Source: an uncultured Clostridia bacterium (GTDB lineage Bacteria > Bacillota > Clostridia > Oscillospirales > Ruminococcaceae). From it: a DNA stretch of 64,000 bases. Below, one piece after another: positions 51,094 through 59,921 of the stretch. The notes beneath the pieces are model-generated. The model did no database searches. It had not been told where the DNA came from and saw only the letters and a list, made by a program, of their open reading frames with translations. The stretch lies in the NCBI GenBank assembly GCA_945876435.1, contig CAMCOD010000008.1, positions 1 to 64,000 on the forward strand, in the 5' to 3' direction. Each line of letters opens with the position of its first letter. The first letter of the stretch is position 1. Both the position numbers and the translations under genes were made by a program.

Positions 51094-52401
51094 ATGCGTA
51101 TGGTGGATATTATTGAAAAGAAGAAACTTGGACAGACGCTGGACAAAGAGGAACTGCGATTTTTCGTTGACGGCTATACTGCTGGGACCATTCCGGACTA
51201 TCAGGCCTCCGCTTTGCTGATGGCGATCCGCCTGATGGGCATGGATTCGGCAGAAACTGCTGCCCTGACCATGGCAATGGCGCAATCCGGTGAGCAATCC
51301 GACCTGTCCGCCATCCCCGGGATCAAGGTAGATAAACACAGCACCGGCGGTGTTGGCGACAAAACCACCCTTGTGGTAGGTCCAATGGCCGCCGCCTGCG
51401 GTGTACCGGTAGCAAAGATGTCCGGACGGGGACTGGGGCATACCGGCGGCACGCTGGATAAGCTGGAATCCATTCCCGGTTTTCAAATTTCTCTGCCCAA
51501 GGAACGATTCTTCGACATCGTCAACACAGTAGGCTTCTCTCTGATCGGCCAGACAGGAAATCTGGCTCCGGCAGACAAGAAATTGTATGCTTTGCGGGAT
51601 GTAACGGCAACTGTTGACAGCCTTCCTCTTATCGCCTCCAGCATTATGAGCAAAAAACTAGCCTCCGGCGCAGATGCCATTGTTTTGGATGTGAAAGCCG
51701 GCAGCGGCGCTTTTATGAAAACCGTTGAGGACGCTTACCGCTTGGCAGAGGAAATGGTCGCCATCGGCAGGCACGCCGGCCGGAATACGGTGGCTCTGGT
51801 CACCAACATGGATCAGCCGTTGGGCAGAGCCGTCGGCAACAGTCTGGAGGTTATAGAAGCCATTGATACCCTGAAAGGGGAAGGGCCTTCTGATTCTACG
51901 GATCTCTGCATTGAGTTGGCGGCCAATATGCTCTTCCTGGCCGGAAAAGGAAGTATGGATTCCTGCCGAACGCAAGCGGCGGCAAGCCTTGGTAACGGCT
52001 CCGCCCTGCAAAAATTCCGGGAAATGATCGCCGCTCAGGGTGGAGATCCTGCTGTGATCGACGATTACGGCGTTTTCCCGCAGGCTTCCGTGGTCCAACC
52101 GGTCTATGCCCGGGACCGCGGCTATGTAAGCCGCATGGAAACCCAGCTCTGCGGCACTGCTGCCATGGTTTTGGGAGCGGGACGGGCCACCAAAGAAGAA
52201 ACCATCGACCACAGCGCCGGTATTCTTCTGGCGGTAAAAACAGGAGACTATGTGGAACAGGGACAGCTTCTTGCAACGCTCTATACCAACAAGCAAGCTG
52301 CACTTTCAGAGGCGGAAGATCTGCTCCAAAAGTCCATTGTGCTTTCCAGGATAAAACCGCAAGTACAGCCGTTGGTCTATGGACGGGTTGAAGCAGAATA
52401 A
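51094..52401 (+). CDS. pdp: Pyrimidine-nucleoside phosphorylase
   Basis: A 435-residue cytoplasmic enzyme phosphorolysing uridine, thymidine or deoxyuridine to base and (deoxy)ribose-1-phosphate. The phosphate/nucleoside site is DKHSTGGVGDKTTLVVGPM followed by GRGLGHTGGTLDKLESIPG; LDVKAGSGAFMKT and a C-terminal domain (SRMETQLCGTAAMVLGAGRA) complete the family fold. The length and C-terminal domain favour the broad-specificity firmicute enzyme (Pdp) over thymidine-specific DeoA. AAAGGACAGGGG precedes the ATG. Monocistronic, with a terminator; supports nucleoside salvage as a carbon source. Confidence 0.93.
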   Translation: MRMVDIIEKKKLGQTLDKEELRFFVDGYTAGTIPDYQASALLMAIRLMGMDSAETAALTMAMAQSGEQSDLSAIPGIKVDKHSTGGVGDKTTLVVGPMAAACGVPVAKMSGRGLGHTGGTLDKLESIPGFQISLPKERFFDIVNTVGFSLIGQTGNLAPADKKLYALRDVTATVDSLPLIASSIMSKKLASGADAIVLDVKAGSGAFMKTVEDAYRLAEEMVAIGRHAGRNTVALVTNMDQPLGRAVGNSLEVIEAIDTLKGEGPSDSTDLCIELAANMLFLAGKGSMDSCRTQAAASLGNGSALQKFREMIAAQGGDPAVIDDYGVFPQASVVQPVYARDRGYVSRMETQLCGTAAMVLGAGRATKEETIDHSAGILLAVKTGDYVEQGQLLATLYTNKQAALSEAEDLLQKSIVLSRIKPQVQPLVYGRVEAE

Positions 52402-52406
52402 TAGCA

Positions 52407-52444
52407 AAAAACAAGCTGGTTTTGCAGAAAACCAGCTTGTTTTT
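52407..52444. terminator. Bidirectional terminator between pdp and the pyrophosphatase
   Basis: AAAAACAAGCTGGTTTT/AAAACCAGCTTGTTTTT (52407-52423 with 52428-52444) around GCAG. Confidence 0.88.
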
Positions 52445-52458
52445 CCATTTATATTCTA

Positions 52459-54108
52459 TTATTCCTGTTGGATCGCGGCGATCAGGTCCGGAAGCAGTTG
52501 TTTTTTCCGGGAAACCATCCCTTCTACCACAACGCCATCCTCCGGAATCTCCCGCTTGTAAGCGATTTCAAGAAGTTCTCTGGCATTTCCGCCGCAGTAC
52601 AGAACCTGGCTGCTCTCCTCAATAATATTGGTCAGCATAAAGAAGTACATCATATCCGGATGATTCTTCTGCTGTTCCTGCATATACGCAAGCAGTTTGG
52701 GCTGCATCTGCTGCAGGCTGGTTTTGCTGACAGAAGTGATTTGACCAACACCAAAGTTTTTGCCGGAAGTGCTGAAGGTTTTGTAGTCCTGGTAGAACAG
52801 CTCCTCCGTAGAACGGGAGGATAGATCGCTGCCTGCTTCGAACATCTGTTGCGCGTAGTCCTCAACGTCAATCCCCGCAATTTTAGCCAACTCCTCTGCA
52901 GCGGCCCGATCTGTTGCCGTGCAGGTTGGAGAGCGGAACATAAGCGTATCCGACAAAATAGCGGAACACAGGAGACCAGCGATTGTCTTTGTTATTTCCG
53001 CGCCGTTTTCTCTGGCCATCTGATAAACAATCGTGGCAGTACAGCCCAGTGGCTGATTGCGGAACAGCAGTGGATTGATGCTTTCCATACCGCCCAAGCG
53101 GTGATGGTCGATGATCTCCAGAATATCCGCGCTTTGGATCCCATCCACGGCCTGATTTTTCTCATTGTGATCCACCAGGATCACCTTCTTTTTCTCCATG
53201 GCCAGGATATTGCGTTTGGAGATCATGCCAAGATAGCGGCCCTGATGGTCCGTGACCGGGAAGTAACGATGACGTTCCTTGGACATGATATCTTTGGCCT
53301 CATCACTGAAATCATCCAATTCAAAGCCCAGCAGATTTTTTCTGCACATAAAATACCCGATGGGCATACTCTGGTTCACCAGACGAGCTACCGTATAAGT
53401 ATCATAGGGGCTGCTGAGAACGATACATTCTCTCGCGATGGCCAATTGCAGGATGGTTGGATTGGGCTCACTGTCCGTGCAGAGGATAATACAGGAAGCG
53501 CCTACTTCAATGGCAAAGAACTGGGACTCAAAGCGGTTGCCCAAAATAACCACATCGCCCTTGCTGATGTAGTTCACCATTCTCTCCGGCGTATTGGCGC
53601 CGATGATAACCCGGCCTTCATCAAAATCTTTGTCCACATTGCCGCAGAGTACCCGTGCATCCAATGTTCTGACAATATTTCGGAAAGGGGTTTTGGCTTT
53701 GGACACAACGTGATTATCGTGTACATCCATATCGGTTCCGGCAATATCCGTCATGGTGATCAGACCGTTGATTCGTTCTTCCTCATCGGTGATACACAGG
53801 GTTGTGGAGTCGTATTCCTTCATGGTCAGATAAGCTTCGCGAATGGACATATTCCGGTTCACACCGGGAACCTTTTTCAGCTGAATATCCCTGACTCTTG
53901 TCCGCACATCTCCCAGAAACTCCGGCTCTTCTACACCAAAGTAATCCAATACAAAGGCTGTTTCTTTGCTGATATCACCGGCACGCTTCGCCACATACTT
54001 TGCACCACCCAACTGGTTTTTCAACTGGGCATAGGCAATGGCGGAGCAGATAGAGTCGCTGTCCGGATTTTTATGTCCAATTACAATGATCTCTTGCTCT
54101 TTATTCAA
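52459..54108 (-). CDS. CBS/DRTGG-domain family II inorganic pyrophosphatase
   Basis: A 549-residue manganese-dependent pyrophosphatase of the DHH family with regulatory insert. The N-terminal DHH core starts IVIGHKNPDSDSICSAIAY. An insertion of about 240 residues carries two CBS motifs (SIREAYLTMKEYDSTTLCI and FPVTDHQGRYLGMISKRNI) with a DRTGG domain between them. The catalytic core then resumes with VDHNEKNQA, IDHHRLGG and the DHHA2 domain. In characterised clostridial members AMP/ADP inhibit and ATP or diadenosine polyphosphates activate through the CBS-DRTGG module, so phosphate release may follow energy state. Monocistronic. Confidence 0.9.
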   Translation of the reverse strand: MNKEQEIIVIGHKNPDSDSICSAIAYAQLKNQLGGAKYVAKRAGDISKETAFVLDYFGVEEPEFLGDVRTRVRDIQLKKVPGVNRNMSIREAYLTMKEYDSTTLCITDEEERINGLITMTDIAGTDMDVHDNHVVSKAKTPFRNIVRTLDARVLCGNVDKDFDEGRVIIGANTPERMVNYISKGDVVILGNRFESQFFAIEVGASCIILCTDSEPNPTILQLAIARECIVLSSPYDTYTVARLVNQSMPIGYFMCRKNLLGFELDDFSDEAKDIMSKERHRYFPVTDHQGRYLGMISKRNILAMEKKKVILVDHNEKNQAVDGIQSADILEIIDHHRLGGMESINPLLFRNQPLGCTATIVYQMARENGAEITKTIAGLLCSAILSDTLMFRSPTCTATDRAAAEELAKIAGIDVEDYAQQMFEAGSDLSSRSTEELFYQDYKTFSTSGKNFGVGQITSVSKTSLQQMQPKLLAYMQEQQKNHPDMMYFFMLTNIIEESSQVLYCGGNARELLEIAYKREIPEDGVVVEGMVSRKKQLLPDLIAAIQQE

Positions 54109-54304
54109 AATAATCCCTCCGTTTCCATACTGCGGGGTCTACATTCTGCTATAACTATAACACGAAGAGGGGGTTTTTTGAAAGCTTTTTTCACCAATTC
54201 TTGCTTTTGCATAAAAAATATCCCCAAAACTTCCATTTTGATGACTTTTTATCCTTTCTTGTGAATTTTTCGGCAGAAAAGCATTTCTGTAACGCAGTAA
54301 ACCG

Positions 54305-54340
54305 CAAAAAAGGCCGCCGGAATGTTTTCCGGCGGCCTTT
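54305..54340 (-). terminator. Terminator after the [FeFe] hydrogenase
   Basis: AAAGGCCGCCGGAA/TTCCGGCGGCCTTT (54309-54322 with 54327-54340), followed on the minus strand by TTTTTTGCGG. Confidence 0.88.
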
Positions 54341-54375
54341 TGGGGACTCAAACAGGATTTTAATCCAATCAAACA

Positions 54376-55905
54376 TTACTCCCAGTCGATATCCAGCTTC
54401 TCCAAAGCCTCAACCTTGGAAATATCATACTTGGAATCCATGGCATTTTGCTGTTCTGCTTCTTCTTTATATTTTGCAATGGCTTTCTGGGAGTCTTTTA
54501 CGGCCTGCAGCGTACCCATTCCGGCGATACAGCCGCCGGGACAACCCATGCCTTCCAGCAGGTAGCCATTGTATTTGCCCGCCTTAGCCATTGCCAACAG
54601 CTTGCGGCATTCCTGCAGACCCTCCGCGTAGGCGGTCTTTACTTCAAAATCAGGGTCAATGTGATGTACAGCATCTACAACCGCTTTGGCAACGCCGCCG
54701 GACACAGCGAAGTTACGGCCGGCGCCGGTGCTTTCGTTGAAGCCTTTCTCTTCCGGAAGCTGGCTGAAATCCAGATCCTTAGCCTGGAACATTCCCATCA
54801 GTTCTTCAAACGTGAGAACATAATCCACATAGCTGCGGATCGAGGTTTTCATCGCCTCCAATTTTTTCGCCGAGCAAGGACCAACGAAAACGATCTTGCA
54901 GTCCGGATCCCGCTGTTTTTCCAGGCGGGCGGTCAGCACCATTGGAGTCAGGGACATAGATACATAGGGAGAAAGCTCCGGATACATTTTTTTGGTCATT
55001 TCGATCCAAGATGGGCAGCAGGAGGTGATCATAAACGGCTGTTTTTCCGGCACCTCCTCCATGAAGCGCTTCGCCTCATCAATGGCGCAAAGATCCGCGC
55101 CCACGGCAACGTCTGCTACATGGTCAAAGCCCAATACTTTCAAGGCGGCTTCCAAGCGGCCGGACGTCATTTCCGGACCAAACTGTCCAACAAAGGCAGG
55201 AGCAATCAAAGCAACGACCCGGTGCCCATGTTTAATGGAACGAACCACCTGGAAGATCTGGCTCTTATCAGCGATGGCACCGAAAGGACAGTTGACGATA
55301 CACTGTCCACAGGAGACACATTTGTTATAATCGATATCCGCATGGCCTTTTTCATCGGAACGGATCGCGCCCATGCCGCAGGCTTTGGCGCAGGGACGCT
55401 CCATTTTAATAATGGCATGGTAAGGACAAACATCGACGCAGCGGCCGCATTTTACACACTTTGCTGGATCGATCACCGATTTGCCGTGTTTAACAGAAAT
55501 GGCGTTTTTAGGACAAATCTCCTTGCAGGGATGGGCAAGACAGCCTTGGCAGCCGCTGCTGACAATAACTTCTCTTTCCGGGCAGGCATGGCAAGCGAAC
55601 TTAATAATGTTGACCAGCGGCGGTTCGTAGTACTTCTCCGCTACTACCGTATCATACAGGTTGGCGTTGGTGGGGATATACTGATCCACCGGACGCAGAG
55701 GTAAGCCCATTGCCAAACGCAGGCGCTCGCTGACAATCGCTCTCTCCAGGAAAATAGAATCGCGGTAATGGCTGTCCTCTCCGGGGATAATATTATAGGG
55801 AAGAGCCGCAAAACGGTGAATGTCTCCATCTTCATAAGCAAGACGGGCAAGCTCCGCAAAAACTTTCCTTCGAATATCGATTACGGACGAATACAGTTCA
55901 AACAT
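54376..55905 (-). CDS. [FeFe] hydrogenase, group B type
   Basis: A 509-residue monomeric cytoplasmic iron-only hydrogenase. A cysteine-rich segment near residues 105-180 (GCQGCLAHPCKEICP, CVKCGRCVDVCP) and a further ferredoxin site CVSCGQCIVNCP near 195-207 give three or more [4Fe-4S] clusters. H-cluster motifs are L1 TSCCPSW (294-300), L2 GPCSAKK (342-348, where the classical group A enzyme has MPC) and L3 EGMGCPGGCIAGMG (451-464). This fits group B, whose in vivo direction and partner are not established. All four cluster-ligating cysteines are kept. No HydEFG maturases, NADH or formate subunits are adjacent. It has its own promoter and terminator. Confidence 0.85.
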   Translation of the reverse strand: MFELYSSVIDIRRKVFAELARLAYEDGDIHRFAALPYNIIPGEDSHYRDSIFLERAIVSERLRLAMGLPLRPVDQYIPTNANLYDTVVAEKYYEPPLVNIIKFACHACPEREVIVSSGCQGCLAHPCKEICPKNAISVKHGKSVIDPAKCVKCGRCVDVCPYHAIIKMERPCAKACGMGAIRSDEKGHADIDYNKCVSCGQCIVNCPFGAIADKSQIFQVVRSIKHGHRVVALIAPAFVGQFGPEMTSGRLEAALKVLGFDHVADVAVGADLCAIDEAKRFMEEVPEKQPFMITSCCPSWIEMTKKMYPELSPYVSMSLTPMVLTARLEKQRDPDCKIVFVGPCSAKKLEAMKTSIRSYVDYVLTFEELMGMFQAKDLDFSQLPEEKGFNESTGAGRNFAVSGGVAKAVVDAVHHIDPDFEVKTAYAEGLQECRKLLAMAKAGKYNGYLLEGMGCPGGCIAGMGTLQAVKDSQKAIAKYKEEAEQQNAMDSKYDISKVEALEKLDIDWE

Positions 55906-56103
55906 ATCGATCTCCCTCTCATTGTGCTGTCTTTCTCAATACTGTCTTTCTCAGGCGGAAAACTCCTTGTTCCACTTCATTATGCGTTATCGTTATATTT
56001 TTGTCAATTCCTTTTGAGAGAAACCGTGATTTTCTCCAAAATGTCAGAATAGAAGACGCTCTCTTCCAACAGAAATTTTCAAATAACGACCTTTTTTCTC
56101 ATA

Positions 56104-56132
56104 ATAACAGTATATCAGAGGTATTTTCTCAA
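56104..56132 (-). promoter_or_regulatory. Probable promoter of the [FeFe] hydrogenase
   Basis: On the minus strand: TTGAGA (56127-56132), 17-base spacer, TGTTAT (56104-56109), about 200 bases before the ATG, leaving a long leader in which I see no clear structured element. Confidence 0.45.
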
Positions 56133-56169
56133 GTAAAGAGTTAATAATCGGATTCCGAAAAAACGCTTA

Positions 56170-56198
56170 TTGCATTTTCTGATTGCTTGAATTATAAT
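56170..56198 (+). promoter_or_regulatory. Promoter of the panT-like gene
   Basis: TTGCAT (56170-56175), 17-base spacer, TATAAT (56193-56198), about 85 bases before the start codon. Confidence 0.75.
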
Positions 56199-56283
56199 GG
56201 AGTCAAAAATAAGCATTGTATCCTCTAAACGGATCGGTTAAAAAACTGTCCGCCAGGGAGGAACAGTAGCGGAGGTATGAAAA

Positions 56284-56916
56284 ATGAATAACGCAAGCAA
56301 ACAAACCGCAGATCTGACAAAAGTCGCACTTTTGTCCGCCATCATCGTCCTGTTGACATTCACCCCTTTGGGCTACATCCCCTTGGGATTCATGTACGCC
56401 ACGACGATCCACATTCCGGTCATTTTGGGTTCCATTCTTCTGGGGCCGAAAAAAGGCGCTTTTCTTGGCGCTGTATTCGGCTTGACCAGCATGATCAAGG
56501 CCACGGTTACCCCAGTGATCACCAACTTTGTTTTTACTCCATTCTATTCCGTTGGTGAAGTGCATGGCAATTTTTGGAGCCTGATTATTTGCTTTGTTCC
56601 CCGTATTCTGACTGGTGTGGTTCCCTACTTTGTGTATGTACTGATGAAAAAACTGCTGAAGAAGGACAGCCTGTCTGTGGGTATCAGCGCTTTTGCCGGT
56701 TCCATGACCAACACTCTGCTGGTTTTGAACTTTATCTATCTTTTCTTCGGCAAACAGTATGCGGAAGTCAGCAATGTAGCCTTTGAGGGCCTGTACGCCA
56801 TCATCGGTGTCACAACCCTGACCAACGGTGTACCGGAAGCGTTGGCTGCCTGTGTTATCGTGGTTCTGATCCACCGGGCGCTGAAGGCTGCCGCTTCTCA
56901 TAAAGCCGTTCACTAA
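56284..56916 (+). CDS. panT: ECF transporter S component, probable pantothenate transporter
   Basis: A 210-residue membrane S component of an energy-coupling-factor importer. About six helices are visible, beginning KVALLSAIIVLLTFTPLGYIPLGF with the alanine-containing first helix that docks EcfT. The substrate is not shown by the protein alone, but coaX (pantothenate kinase) starts 29 bases downstream on the same strand, and this pairing is typical of PanT. AGGTATG and GGAGG lie before the ATG. It needs the shared EcfAAT module encoded elsewhere. Specificity is inferred from context. Confidence 0.75.
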   Translation: MNNASKQTADLTKVALLSAIIVLLTFTPLGYIPLGFMYATTIHIPVILGSILLGPKKGAFLGAVFGLTSMIKATVTPVITNFVFTPFYSVGEVHGNFWSLIICFVPRILTGVVPYFVYVLMKKLLKKDSLSVGISAFAGSMTNTLLVLNFIYLFFGKQYAEVSNVAFEGLYAIIGVTTLTNGVPEALAACVIVVLIHRALKAAASHKAVH

Positions 56917-56945
56917 CCTTTCTTGAGCAGAAGGAGATATCAACT

Positions 56946-57713
56946 ATGCCACTTGCAGTAGACATCGGCAATACCAACATTGTTCTCGGCTGTTTTCATG
57001 AGCAGGAAATCGAATTCATCGCCCGTATTGCAACAGAAAGAGGCCGTACCGCAGAACAATATGCCGCAGAAATCAAAGGCATTATCCAGCTTTACGACAA
57101 GGACCCCAAAAACATTGAGGGTTCTATTATTTCTTCCGTTGTTCCCCCACTGACCACTGTTCTGAAAAACGCAGTGCAGCGAATCACCGGCAAAGCCCCC
57201 ATGATCGTTGGACCGGGACTGAAAACCGGCCTGAACATCCGGATCGACAATCCGGCCCAACTGGGAGCCGATCTGGTCGTTACAGCCGTTGCAGGCATTC
57301 GCCGATACTCTCTGCCTCAGATCATCATTGATATGGGCACCGCTACCACCTTCTCGGTTATCAGCAAAAAAGGCGAGTATCTGGGCGGCTCTATTTTGGC
57401 CGGATTGAACCTGTCCCTTAATGCTCTTTCCAGCGGAACAGCACAGCTTCCTGCCATTGACCTGTCCAGTCCCCAGCGGGTTTGCGGCACCAACACCATT
57501 GACTGCATGACCAGCGGCGCGGTGTACGGCAGCGCATCCATGGTGGACGGTATGATCGAGCGGCTCAGCGACGAATTAGGGGAAACACCGGTCGTAATCG
57601 CTACCGGAGGCCTCTCCAAGCTGATCATTCCCCACTGTAAGCACGATATTCTCCTGAACGATGACCTTCTGCTTCAGGGCCTGTCTGATCTATATTACAA
57701 AAATAAAAAATAA
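56946..57713 (+). CDS. coaX: Type III pantothenate kinase
   Basis: A 255-residue ASKHA-fold kinase phosphorylating pantothenate, the first step of CoA synthesis; the type III form is not feedback-inhibited by CoA. The phosphate-1 motif is AVDIGNTNIVLGCF, the pantothenate site GADLVVTAVAG, the phosphate-2 motif IIDMGTATTFSVI, and the adenosine motif VIATGGLSKLI. AGAAGGAG precedes the ATG. Co-transcribed with the panT-like gene; coaE for the last CoA step is 3 kb away in another operon. Confidence 0.94.
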   Translation: MPLAVDIGNTNIVLGCFHEQEIEFIARIATERGRTAEQYAAEIKGIIQLYDKDPKNIEGSIISSVVPPLTTVLKNAVQRITGKAPMIVGPGLKTGLNIRIDNPAQLGADLVVTAVAGIRRYSLPQIIIDMGTATTFSVISKKGEYLGGSILAGLNLSLNALSSGTAQLPAIDLSSPQRVCGTNTIDCMTSGAVYGSASMVDGMIERLSDELGETPVVIATGGLSKLIIPHCKHDILLNDDLLLQGLSDLYYKNKK

Positions 57714-57719
57714 GCCAGA

Positions 57720-57751
57720 AAAAAGCCTCCTGAGAAATCAGGAGGCTTTTA
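57720..57751. terminator. Bidirectional terminator between coaX and the aminopeptidase
   Basis: AAAAGCCTCCTGA/TCAGGAGGCTTTT (57721-57733 with 57738-57750), GAAA loop. Confidence 0.88.
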
Positions 57752-57764
57752 TTATGTACCAAAA

Positions 57765-59174
57765 TTAAAGATCAGCTTTCAGGAATTCGTAGAATGCGCG
57801 ATAAGTCATGTAAACGTCGGTTTTCGCAACTACTTCCATTGGAGCGTGCATTGCCATTACCGGTACACCGATATCAATGGTATCAACGTCCAGAGCCGCT
57901 ACGAATTTGGCAACTGTGCCGCCGCCGCCCTGGTCAACTTTACCAAGTTCACCGGTCTGCCAGATAACGCCTGCGTCATCCATTACGCGGCGAACATCGC
58001 CAGCAAATTTAGCATAGCAGTCGTTGGTGCCGCTCTTACCGCCGGAACCGGTGTATTTAACGATGCATACGCCGTGATTCAGGAAGGAAGAATTGTTTCT
58101 CTCGTAAACATCAGGGAAGGTTGGGTCGAAAGCTGCGGAAACGTCTGCAGACAGACATTTGGAGTGAGACAAAACGGTACGAACCGGCACACCGTATGGA
58201 GCAGCCAAGTCAGCGATCATGTATTCCATAAATGCGGAATGGAGGCCAGTATTGGAATCGCTGCCAACTTCTTCTTTATCAGCAAATACAACGATGGAGG
58301 TCCATTCTGGTTTCTCATCGCCGTAATCCAGTTCAGCCATCATAGAGGTGTAAGCGCAAACGCGGTCGTCATGGCCGTAAGCACCGATCAAGCTGCGGTC
58401 CAAACCAACGTCTTTGGATTTACCTGCTGGAACCATAGTCAGTTCAGCGGACAGGAAATCGCCTTCGATAATGCCGTATTTCTCAAAGAGGATATTGAGG
58501 ATGTTCAATTTTACTTTTTCAGAAACTTTGTCGTCTTTGAACATCTGGGAACCGATTACCACGTTCATTTCTTCGCCTTTGAGACCATCCTTCAGCGTTC
58601 TCTGGTTCTGGTCTTTGGAAAGATGTGGCAAAAGGTCGGAAACCATGAATACAGGATCGTTTTCGTCCTCACCGATGGTTACATGAACAACAGAACCGTC
58701 TTTTTTGTACACATCGCCGTGGAGAGCCAGAGCGCGGGCAACCCACTGGTATTTGCGTACACCGCCGTAGTAATGGGTTTTGAAGAGAGCCAGTTCATCT
58801 TTTTCATAAACCGGTCTCTGTTTCAGATCCAGTCTTGGAGAGTCGATGTGGGAAGCGAGGATCTTCACGCCCTGTTCGATTGGGCGGGTACCCATTGTAC
58901 CGAAGATCAGCGCTCTGCCGCGGTTGTTATAGTAGAATTTCTCGCCTGGCACATATTTTTTGCCGGACTCAAATGGTTTGTAGCCTTTTGCTTCCAGTTT
59001 TTCGATAGCAACGACTACAGCTTCATTTTCGATTTTTGCGTCATCCATAAATTTCTTATATGGTTCGCAGAAATCATGCGCTTTTTTCAGTTCCTCGTCA
59101 GAAAGCTTGGTTGTTGCGTTTTCTGCTTTGAGGAAAAGCTGTTCTTTCAGCAGCTCGCCTTTGGTCTTTTCCAT
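57765..59174 (-). CDS. M18-family (aspartyl-type) aminopeptidase
   Basis: A 469-residue cytoplasmic zinc aminopeptidase. Metal ligands lie in ILASHIDSPRLDLK (His/Asp), VVFADKEEVGSDSNTG (bridging Glu and catalytic Glu), GHDDRVCAYTSMM (Asp) and VPVMAMHAPMEVV (last His). Family length and order match bacterial M18 enzymes, which release N-terminal acidic or other residues from peptides. The ATG at 59174 is 9 bases after AGGAGG; the first ATG at 59180 is too close. Codon usage is strongly biased, suggesting high expression. Convergent with coaX. Confidence 0.9.
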   Translation of the reverse strand: MEKTKGELLKEQLFLKAENATTKLSDEELKKAHDFCEPYKKFMDDAKIENEAVVVAIEKLEAKGYKPFESGKKYVPGEKFYYNNRGRALIFGTMGTRPIEQGVKILASHIDSPRLDLKQRPVYEKDELALFKTHYYGGVRKYQWVARALALHGDVYKKDGSVVHVTIGEDENDPVFMVSDLLPHLSKDQNQRTLKDGLKGEEMNVVIGSQMFKDDKVSEKVKLNILNILFEKYGIIEGDFLSAELTMVPAGKSKDVGLDRSLIGAYGHDDRVCAYTSMMAELDYGDEKPEWTSIVVFADKEEVGSDSNTGLHSAFMEYMIADLAAPYGVPVRTVLSHSKCLSADVSAAFDPTFPDVYERNNSSFLNHGVCIVKYTGSGGKSGTNDCYAKFAGDVRRVMDDAGVIWQTGELGKVDQGGGGTVAKFVAALDVDTIDIGVPVMAMHAPMEVVAKTDVYMTYRAFYEFLKADL

Positions 59175-59318
59175 GGTCATAAACCTCCTAAATTATACTT
59201 CGTACATTTCTACAGTCTTTGACCTGAGAAATGTGCAAAAAATACAAAGATTTGCCCAATGGCAGGATAAATTTTCTATCCACTCCTATTTTACTCTATT
59301 TTTGTCGTTTCGGCAATA

Positions 59319-59921
59319 TCAATATAGTTTTTTGTAAATTTCTTTGGTTTCCAGCACCTTATTGACATACCAGTTCGTGTCGGAATAGGGGATCGTCTCC
59401 AGAGTCTCGCCATCTGAGGAATACTCAGGATCCTTGAGCCAGCTGTTCACGGTGCCCATCCCGGCATGGTAGGAAGCCAGAATGACCCTTTCATCCTCCC
59501 CCATCTCCTGCTTGAGGAGAGAAAGCATACAGACGCCGTACTTAATGGCTACCTCCGGCTCAAAAATATCCTCATAGCTTATACCGCTGTCGTCCTGAAT
59601 CCGGTACTGTACCCACTCAAAGGCTGGTTTGGTGAGCTGCATGACTCCCCGGGCATCCGCTTTGGAATGCGCCTGGGGATCAAAATTGCTTTCGATTTTG
59701 CAGACGGCGTAAATCAAATCTTCATCCATGCCGTATTCTTTGCTGTATTTTTCGATCCAGTCCTGATAGCTGCGGGGATACATCCGTTCCATGGCAAGAT
59801 CAGCGGCAGGCAGCAGTAAGCGAATACCGCCGTAAATCAACAGCCCCAGCACAACAGCTGACAAGGCCAAAAACGTAAGAAATCGAGGCCAAATGATTTT
59901 CCGGCTGCGTTTTTTGGCCAT
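59319..59921 (-). CDS. Membrane-anchored lytic transglycosylase (SLT domain)
   Basis: A 200-residue peptidoglycan-cleaving enzyme. A basic N terminus KKRSRKIIWP precedes one membrane anchor (LTFLALSAVVLGLLIYGGIRLLL), then the extracytoplasmic SLT domain: catalytic glutamate in YAVCKIESNFDPQAHS, then ADARGVMQLTKPAFEWV, LLKQEMGEDERVILASYHAGMG. Close to the E. coli Slt/MltC catalytic domain and short like many clostridial forms. Its ATG overlaps the coaE stop by one base (TGATG). Last gene of the prfA operon. Confidence 0.88.
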   Translation of the reverse strand: MAKKRSRKIIWPRFLTFLALSAVVLGLLIYGGIRLLLPAADLAMERMYPRSYQDWIEKYSKEYGMDEDLIYAVCKIESNFDPQAHSKADARGVMQLTKPAFEWVQYRIQDDSGISYEDIFEPEVAIKYGVCMLSLLKQEMGEDERVILASYHAGMGTVNSWLKDPEYSSDGETLETIPYSDTNWYVNKVLETKEIYKKLY

